Assembly: GCA_950295325.1 (NCBI GenBank)
Contig: OX485805.1
Location: 36,505,501 to 36,569,500 of the forward strand
Length of the DNA: 64,000 bases
Source of the DNA: Polytrichum commune
Lineage: Eukaryota > Streptophyta > Polytrichopsida > Polytrichales > Polytrichaceae
Direction of reading: 5' to 3'
Position numbers and translations under genes: made by a program. The notes under the pieces are model-generated. The model saw only the letters and a list, made by a program, of their open reading frames with translations. It was not told the DNA's origin and made no database searches. This document shows, one piece after another, positions 56,701 to 64,000 of this stretch. How positions within the stretch are numbered: position 1 is the first letter of the stretch; each line of letters opens with the position of its first letter.

Positions 56701-58470
56701 ATGCGGGTTGCAGAGGTGCAAGACGGACTCATCCATTTGAGAAGGACGCAGCTACATCTATTCTATTGTGGGTTGGGTTTGGAAGAGCCAACCGACGACA
56801 TTACATCAGACGTGCCGTGTGTACGTTCGTTATTGGGTGAATTCCCTGCAGTGGATGCAGCCAGGCGGTCACCCACCTCGCTTGGATTCGTGGCCGACGT
56901 ACAAGAAGCGTTGAGTTTGGACAGCCTAGATGGTATTCCAATGCCATCGCAAACTGAAGGGATCAGCACACAAGATGGTGGTATGTTGCAGTTCAACGCC
57001 GGTCAATGTTCTCCTGCCCCCCTGGTATCCCATGCACCTCCACCTCCACTGTCCCCGCACGGGCTTCTTTGCAGCATGCATGCGAATAACCCATGTACAC
57101 CAACATCAATTCGTGAAGGACTAGGACAAGGTCCATGGTTCTCAAGAACCCCCTCCTTGACATTGCCACGTGAGTTGAAATTCAAGAACCATGTTCCAAT
57201 ACAGAGTTCAAAGGACATTAGCGGGTGTGGCACAGAGACTCCGCAACATGATGGAATGCCCACAGAGAGCGAAGCTGCATCTGAGGTTGTAGAACATCCT
57301 CGCGAGTCGCGTGACAAGTCTCCAGTGCATCCTACATATCTGGACGTATCGCTTGACGACGTCTTGGCAAAGACAACTCACAAGTCAGATGGACGGTATG
57401 AGTTCCTTCTTGTTATTTTTTGTCATTCACGAATGTGTTGTTATATTTTGGCGTGGGTTGAGTGGCTAACTCCTACAATTATGTCCTGCAGGTTGGAAGA
57501 ACTTGTGAACACTATCTGTACACAAGCAGGTGCGACCATGGTTCGGAGTTTTGATTTTCTGTATCATGGTGAATATTTAAATTTAGGCTGGACAGGTGAT
57601 GTGTTGCCTTTAACCCAGTTCTATGGGGAGTTGTCTAACCACCTGATGGACTGGATTCGAGCTTGGTTCAATCCCCAGATTGAGGACATCAAATGCTATG
57701 TGTGCAGTCCTTACCTAATTGGTCTGCTCACGTCGCATGTGCGTGGTGCCACGTCTAGTGGTGTAGAGGTCTACACAGAGTTTATTCGAGACAAGTACAC
57801 CACACTTCCAGCGTTGGAGGTAACAACGCTTATCGTGCCTTACACATGCGGGAAGCACTGGACTGTATACGCAGTAGGAGAGGAAGGTTTCTTTCATTTT
57901 GACTCATTGCCTGGATCGGGTCTCCATTCCGATCGGACAATACGCACTTCTCTTGCCAAGCTGTGGGCAGCGAGGACTACCTGTTCAGAGAATTCTGACA
58001 GATGGTTGCAAGCACAGTCCCCGCATGCGTGGATTCAACCATCCGTACCACAGCAAAATTCTGGGTGGGCGTGTGGTTTCTATGTCTTGAAGAACATCAT
58101 GGAGTTTGCAAAGGCCATGAGACATAGACCCCATTCGTTGGGTGAGGTTAGTGATAAACTCAAACAATTAGGTTTGTCCAAATATAGAATGCGCAACTGA
58201 ATGACATTAGTCACCAAGTAATACGAGTGTTATTCTGGTATAATATTGATAAACGATGATCTGTTGCAGGGATTTCAGCTACATTACAGTCGGAGCAATG
58301 CGATACAAACAAGGACAATCATTTGTGATGCGTTAACTCGTGTCATTGAAGCTGGAACTCGTGGACATACTGACTGGAACGTTACGGTCGTGATGGCGAC
58401 AAACGAAGAACACTCCACGGATGCAAAGAAACGGTGCAGACAGAGCCATAGAAGGAACAAGATGATATAG
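53749..58470 (+). CDS. Ulp1-like (C48) cysteine protease carried by the MULE
   Basis: Suggested exons: 53749-53943 (MASNKSPVVS), 54200-55279, 55423-56260, 56612-57396, 57492-58140, and a last basic exon 58269-58470 ending KKRCRQSHRRNKMI; borders follow GT-AG but are approximate. The long N-terminal part has a CIHC/Cys-His patch (RFICIHCKES) and a Pro/Ser-rich basic linker. The C-terminal domain has the C48 triad: His in GKHWTVYAV (57856-57858), Asp in FHFDSLPG (57901-57903), the oxyanion Gln in PQQNSGWACGF, and Cys (58072-58074). Such domains cleave SUMO-like modifiers; in MULEs the role is unknown. It is convergent with the transposase. All active-site residues are present. Confidence 0.82.
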
Positions 58471-59009
58471 GTTGAAGGTTGTATGTTTTCTGCTGTAGAT
58501 AAGTTCAGGATGTACAGAATGTACATATAGAAATTTTGGCGTCGTCCAGGGTAGTTTTTACGAAGACATTACATGTTTTCATGTCATATGAAATGCATTC
58601 ACGTGCATTCAGATTTATAAAGTTCTTTATGAACAATCTTTTGTATCATTCAACATGTGGGTCAGTATGAGGTCACTGTGGAACATTGAATGCCTATGTT
58701 TGATTTGATATAGCTTGAATGACACATATATTATGTTATTCATGTTAAACTTGCCAGTAGAGTCTGCAGAGATACATAAAGAACACCACATGAAAACGAA
58801 GTATAGTTTATACTGGACTACGCTGAAAGACACTGATGTCACTGCTAAGTTTAGCAGTAATTGATGTGAACAGTTAATGTGTGGCATTATTTATGATGTT
58901 CCTTGCAGGATGTTGGAGTTCAAAATTGGAGAACGCAACATATCATTTTATTTAGTACGTGAAGTACATCAGATAGATACATAATGTCTGAAGGACATGA
59001 TAACAGTTA
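58471..59009. other. Intergenic region between convergent genes
   Basis: AT-rich 3' flanks of the Ulp1 and transposase genes. No gene. Confidence 0.5.
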
Positions 59010-62000
59010 CTATGTAATTTGCAGAGATAGTTTCTTCCTTCGCGTCAGAATCTCCAAGAAACTTCTATGGCGCTTGAGGGAGTTGTCACCTGTTCTTTCA
59101 GGAAACGAATTGGTGGTCGGGGACACTTGCATTGTGGCGACCCCCCGAGCAAGCAGCCGGGTTTGTTTTCCCCGTATGTGTTTCAAGTCTGCAAGTAAGT
59201 ATTCATCAGCCGTCTTTGTGAGGTCCGTGTATATGTCGTGTGCCTTAGTCCTTGGCCCAGATTGCGACAGTTGCTCCTGTGATACGCATATTGGGTTTCC
59301 GGCTTCTCCCAACTGCACTTCCCCATGCCGTCTTCCAATGTCACCTGGATCCTGAGATTCAATTAGGATTGGGTCTGTAGACCCACCGGTTCCGTGTCCT
59401 TCATCGTCACTAATATGAATAACAACGTCCTGCAGGTCAGCGATGATGGACGTAACGGGGGGTTGGGTGGACCTCAACTCCAGATGAGCATGTTCTTCAG
59501 CAGGTTTGGAAAAGCACTGCGACAACAGAGTTTCACGGTCTATGCCGTGTTTGGTGCCAGCTTTACGGAAGATGACACCGTCCTCGACATCCGGGTGGAG
59601 CATCTTGAAGACCTTCACTGTGTGTTTGCATATCATGCCTTCTCTTGCAACAGGACAATCACATTGTGCCCACTCAGAGTCAGGAGAGTGAATGGTCCAC
59701 ACCTTTGGACGGTTGTTAATGGATCCCACATAAGCAACATCATCATCCAAGCAAATGAGAACGTTTGTATCAGGTATTGCATTGGCCCTAATGATCGCTG
59801 TTACAACAATATCTTCTTGTTTTGTGTTCCGTATAAACCCAAAAGCTTTGCATTGCACACCGTACCAGTAGTGTGTTAGAACGTCTCCCATGAGATGATA
59901 TATTAGCCAATCCATGCGCCTGCCAACAAATCTCTCCTTTGAGGAATTTAGAATACTTTTCAAATTCGAGTGATATGATTCAATTGCAGCATTGGTGTTT
60001 TGACCAGCATGAGGAATGCGACGCGCTCCAACACACCACATTGCTGTTTTGGACCTCCAAGAGTCATTCATGTACTTCATGAAGGCCACAGCTTGCGGCC
60101 TGGTGTTTGTTATTATGTCGAGTTGTCGGACTGCCCATATGACAGGGTCATCATCAACAACGCATCCCTTACCGTACATTATGTCTCCGAGCATCTGAAG
60201 GACAGTGGCCCTCTCTGTAGCCGCAGATATCTTCTTCACTGCGTTCTCCGCCCAAGACTTCCGGACATGCCATAGACATAAGAGTATCTTGGCATCTGGC
60301 CATACAATGCTGTCCACAAAGAACACAAATGCAACCCATGTAATTGGCATAAAACGTATGTAATACACATATGTGACAAGTGACGTATGCAAGAAGGATT
60401 GCACACAATGAATACCTCAAGGTGTTGATTTCTGCTTGTGCATTGTCGACAATGATGGAAGAAGGAGACCAATCTGTCTTGAGGCTGTGAACTCGCTGGT
60501 GAAGGGCGTGAAGGACAGGGTGCAAATCTTGTTCGCGAGTGCGGGATATCACAAAGAACGCAACAGGTATGCCATTTCTCCATTCATCAAATGCCATTAT
60601 TGTGTATAGGGGATACTGCATCTCCCGGCACGTAACATCAATAACATGATCCGAAGACATTCATGACATGAAAAAACATCAAATGACATGAAATATTCTT
60701 GAAGGACACTGAGTTGTGACTTACCCTAGTTTGGCTTGTCCCAAAGGTAGCATCAATAGACAAAGCACTTCTGTGTCCAAATTTGATCATGATTTGCAGC
60801 TGCCACTCAGACTGGACACCAAGAGTGAAAGGGGAGTCATTTTGTACTTGTGAATTGATGTCGAGCATCGAGTGTTCTTGATAATAGAACACATTTTCAG
60901 GGTTTTCCATGACCCACATACGAACACTGACTGGGTCAGATGGGTGTTTCTCCCACAGCTCCTCTGCCCGCTTCCGACAGATGTTCCTCACATCCACCGG
61001 CAATAAAAAAATATCGCGAGTGACAACACCGTTGGCAATGGCCAGCTCTCGCACCTCTTTTGTGTGTTGTTGCATGATTTGAGCGGGCGAGAGACCAAAG
61101 GCATGCATTTGCGCTATTTTCATTTTCAGTTCTTCTGAAAGTCCAGCCCCTAATGCGTACCTAGTCCCTTGCACCATTGTGCCGTGGCACAACTCACCTT
61201 GGGTATTCAAGTGTTCAGTGTTCTCATATATCAAGATACACAACGAACCATCAAGGTATGGTTTCTTTGCAACAAACGCCCGTTGACAACCACGCTTGAT
61301 TGAGTTTCCCGCCAACGTTTTTCCTATGCGCTTCACCTTTGCCACAACTGCTTTGTTCACTGGAAAAGAGTCATACTCAGGTACGACCTTCTTACCTTGT
61401 TTTTTCTTGTGGATATGAAAATTATTCTTCCTTTTCCTCTGTGTGCATTTCAGTAGTGCTTGCATGTCCTGCGGCACAATTCCTGTCTTGTCTTCAGGCC
61501 CAAAGTTGCATCTGTGCGTGATAGGCCCAATGAGTACGACAAGGAAATGCATCAGTGGTGATTATTTTGTACACAATGAAGGTGAGTAATATTCATACTT
61601 GTAGTAAATGTTGCTTTGAATCGTATGTGCATGATATTTGATGTTTTTAAACCATATCAAAACAATGTACTGAATTATGTAATGAACACAGACACTGCAG
61701 TTTTTGATTGGGGTAGCAGATGTGAGTGCCATAAACCCTATACCTGATTTCCTATTTGCCTAAAGGAATGACAACAACCTGAAGGACATGGATTATCATG
61801 TGAGTTCAATATTGGGAGTGACAAACCTCACAATGAAGGTGAGTAATATTCATACTTGTAGGAAATGTTGCTTTGAATCATAAGTGCATGATATTTGATC
61901 TTTTTAAAACCCAAGACAACAGTGTACAGAATTACAATATGTAACTAAGCACATACACTGCATTGTTTAATAGGAGTAACACATGTGACTGTAGTAAACC

Positions 62001-62442
62001 CTAACCCTGATTTTCTATTCCACTAAAGGAATGACAACAATCTGAAGGACATGGATTATCATGTGAGGTCAATATTGGGAGTGACAAACCTCACAAGCAA
62101 AGCCGGATTGTTTGCACGCGGTTTCCTCAATGAATTAGGCCCATTAACCCTTATGGTTTCTTTGGTGAATTTGCAGGGATATAGAGGATGGTGTTGCTCT
62201 CCTTGTATGAAATCGTCAAGTCTATCCCAGAATATCACTGCCACCTTGGACGTCTTGTATTTTCCCTTCCCATTTGTCACCTGATCTGTCCAAACCAAGT
62301 CTTGCATGCAAAATTCACCAAGCGGAGGTTTTTGAACTCTACTTCTCAACTCCTTGATTAGGTCAGCCTGATTGGCGTGAAATGCAACAGGGTCAATTTC
62401 AATGGAATGCTGATCTGGTGAAGGAAGTCCAGCATCTGCCAT
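59010..62442 (-). CDS. MULE transposase (DDE, SWIM zinc finger)
   Basis: Minus-strand exons: about 62442-62165 (MADAGLPSPDQHS...), about 61552-60726, about 60625-60415 and about 60404-59010. DDE residues: Asp in ALSIDATFGT (60752-60754), Asp in SIIVDNAQAEINTL (60446-60448), Glu in NTNAAIESYHSNLKS (59979-59981). CLWHVRKSW and PHAGQNTNAA are typical of plant MuDR-like transposases. The SWIM finger is CDCPVAREGMICKH (about 59625-59665). Donors TCAGACR-type ACTAG|GGTAAGT (60726) and TTGAG|GTATTC (60415) are clear; other borders are less certain. The C-terminal tail holds DVVIHISDDE, a SUMO-interaction-like motif. No stop or frameshift is seen within the conserved blocks. Confidence 0.82.
61574..62090. 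repeat. Tandem duplication (257-bp period) in the first transposase intron
   Basis: CAATGAAGGTGAGTAATATT occurs at 61574 and 61831, and the units run through GGACATGGATTATCATGTGA and GGGAGTGACAAACCTCACAA. The duplication lies in the intron between the first and second transposase exons. Confidence 0.8.
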
Positions 62443-63001
62443 TGCACAAAGATGATTTCTTGAAAGGCCAGGTCATCCGTTTGGGCCTTCACTACATGAG
62501 GTGTGGAGATAGGAAAGGAAATTGCTGATTTTCACAAACCCTAAACTATGTGGCCGTGATCCCTACCCTAAATCACTTGTTGAGGAGGCACCCTGTCTAT
62601 ATGAGCATCATAATGTCGGAGGTGGCGAATGAGGTGGCTGTGAATACGCCTCAAAATGCTAAACATGCAACAAGAAGAAGCTCATCAAGCATCAAAAAGA
62701 CACTGACTGTAGTGTTCTCTAAGAAATCATGCCACCGGTCCACACAGCATGAGGGGAGGAAAAAAACCAGAAAAGACATGAAATGACAACGTGGTCTCAT
62801 TATAAAGCAGATCTTAGATCCGGAAAATTAGGAATGACATGATCTGAAGTACATGCTTGGAATGACATGATTTGGATTCTAGTATGAATGACACGGGCCT
62901 TGAGTAACAAGCGTGTTGTGATTGGATGTCGCAGGTGTTGCGGTCTTTCTGTCGTCCACTTGGATGGAGGTGAACGAAACTGTTGTGGATGTTTGTGGCT
63001 G
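62443..63001. promoter_or_regulatory. Upstream region of the MULE transposase
   Basis: 560 bp between the transposase start and the right inverted repeat. It should contain the promoter. No specific site is recognised and no separate gene is supported. Confidence 0.4.
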
Positions 63002-63102
63002 ACGTCAGCAAACGGGCAGGGGAATATCTTCGCGGCTGGGCAGTTTCGGAGCTGTCAGAGCGCCCCCTACAAACGCTCGTAGGGGGTAGGATATCGTCTG
63101 CC
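63002..63102 (-). repeat. Right terminal inverted repeat of the Ulp1-MULE
   Basis: Inverse of 52360-52460, with the same internal foldback of CCCCCTAC and GTAGGGGG (63064-63087). It is slightly longer than the left copy. Confidence 0.85.
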
Positions 63103-63110
63103 ATAAGATA

Positions 63111-64000
63111 GGCTGGAAACTGAGACGGGAGGTGGAAGACCACATGTTTACAGACAAGTCTACCCAATGAAAGAAGGGCCAAGCTTCTAGAAGGAAGGCA
63201 CATGTCAAAGGCCATTTCATTTTTTTTTCCAAAAGCGAGGTGTGTGGCCCTCCCAAGCGACGTATTTGCAAGTCGAAGGGGTGGCATGTTGACACCTTCC
63301 GGTTTTCTTTTCTTAAATTGGGGTATGTTTTGTAAATCGGTAATTTCTAAAATGATCGGTAATTTCCTTGCAGTCTTGAACTTCAACCGGTTATTTCTCA
63401 AATTCAACCGGTTCATCTATAACTAACTGCTGGTTCTCCCCAATCATAGTATAAGACGGGTATGTGGTCACACTAGGGGAACTTGCAGCTCCACAAGATA
63501 AGGTGGACGGGTCTTAAATGGTTACTTCTTCTCCGACTAGTTCAACAGATGTCACCTAATCTCAATTGAATTATAATGTCTGGATGATCCATAAAGTTTC
63601 CTTTCATTGTGGTCAACTAAACCTTGATGATGCATTGTTGCTTGAGGTGTTTGCCAATGATTTTATTTTAGCTTATTTGAGAGTGTGTCATATGAATATT
63701 TCTTTGTGTTGGTCTTTCAAATTCCTAATTTTTAGGTTCATACAATTGTCCAAATTGAGGAATAGCCAAGGAGTTGGTCATGGGAGCAAATTTTGATGAC
63801 TTACTTCGTAACACTAAGAACAAATTTCTAATATGATCAATCACAGTAATAAATTACATATTCTGCTTCATTTTGGAGTACAGTATAATATACAAACATG
63901 AATCTCTCAAAAGAATAAATGGAACATTCTCATAATGATCCTCCAAAAGGGGACAAAAAATCCATGTCTTGAGTTCAAATAAACTCTTTGTCGATACATT
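63111..64000. other. Flanking AT-rich DNA without a gene
   Basis: Short frames only, none with recognisable domains. Some repeats of AACCGGTT and CGGTAATTTC occur near 63340-63415. Confidence 0.5.

Larger units (their letters stand above)
52356..63102. mobile_element. Mutator-like element with Ulp1 gene (KI-MULE type), ~10.7 kb
   Basis: Inverted ends of about 100 bp at 52360-52460 and 63002-63102 share AGACGATATC, CCCCCTACGAGCGTTTGTAG, TGACAGCTCCGAAACTGCCC and CCCTGCCCGTTTG, with a small gap. ATAAGATA directly flanks both sides (52348-52355 and 63103-63110), close to the 9-bp duplication typical of MULEs. The interior holds a Ulp1-type protease gene (plus) and a convergent DDE/SWIM transposase gene (minus). 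MULEs carrying Ulp1-like genes (Kaonashi/KI-MULEs) are known in plants. Both genes look largely intact. Confidence 0.88.

Overview
This window is nuclear DNA from a plant-lineage (streptophyte) genome. The evidence is spliceosomal introns with GT-AG borders, plant-type (CCCTAAA)n telomere-like tracts, LTR retrotransposons primed by initiator tRNA-Met (TGGTATCAGAGC), and Mutator-like transposases with SWIM zinc fingers. The abundance of chromodomain Ty3/gypsy elements hints at a seed-free plant or a charophyte, but the species cannot be named. I see no ordinary host housekeeping locus, no tRNA or rRNA gene and no CRISPR array. Almost everything is mobile DNA, much of it nested.

Layout. Positions 1-362 look like the right end of one copy of a large SWIM-type transposon. 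Positions 540-4700 hold a ~158-bp tandem array broken by a family-A solo LTR (1403-2323) and a family-B LTR-like element (2762-4369). From 5046 to 51277 lies the 'plus copy' of the SWIM transposon: a companion gene (5801-5046, minus), a small Cys/His protein gene (6214-6642) and the transposase gene (7085-50822). That transposase frame is open but cut by two insertions, at 8892-46623 (37.7 kb, duplication GTCTG) and 47885-50201 (2.3 kb, duplication GTGGT). Removing each insert and one duplication copy restores the frame exactly (1191 codons).

The 37.7-kb insert is itself a stack. It is a family-B element (8892-8964 plus 45513-46623), split by a DNA transposon with ACACTATATTCG ends (8965-45509, TTA duplication). 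That transposon holds a captured FCP1/NIF-like gene and a DUF7869-type transposon protein. Inside it sits a second, inverted SWIM transposon ('minus copy', 12469-43413), which is broken by full-length chromovirus-type gypsy elements (14182-20490 and 29218-36499) and a solo LTR (20498-21470). All gypsy insertions have perfect 5-bp duplications. Both gypsy elements have matching LTRs but no reverse-transcriptase core, so they must have been mobilised in trans.

The most unusual content is in the minus copy. Divergent from the transposase is a multi-exon gene (36834-41861) joining a ParB/sulfiredoxin-like domain to a class-beta DNA-methyltransferase-like domain whose DPPY-type motif appears replaced. 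Its introns and 5' side contain about 21 units of a ~233-bp satellite, each with a strong hairpin. The plus copy has the start of an equivalent divergent gene with a different hairpin-bearing array in the matching intron. I infer a large two-gene transposon family (about 16.4 kb without later insertions).

Positions 52356-63102 are a separate, apparently complete Mutator-like element with ~100-bp inverted repeats, a Ulp1-type cysteine protease gene (53749-58470) and a convergent DDE/SWIM transposase gene (62442-59010). The last ~900 bp show no gene.
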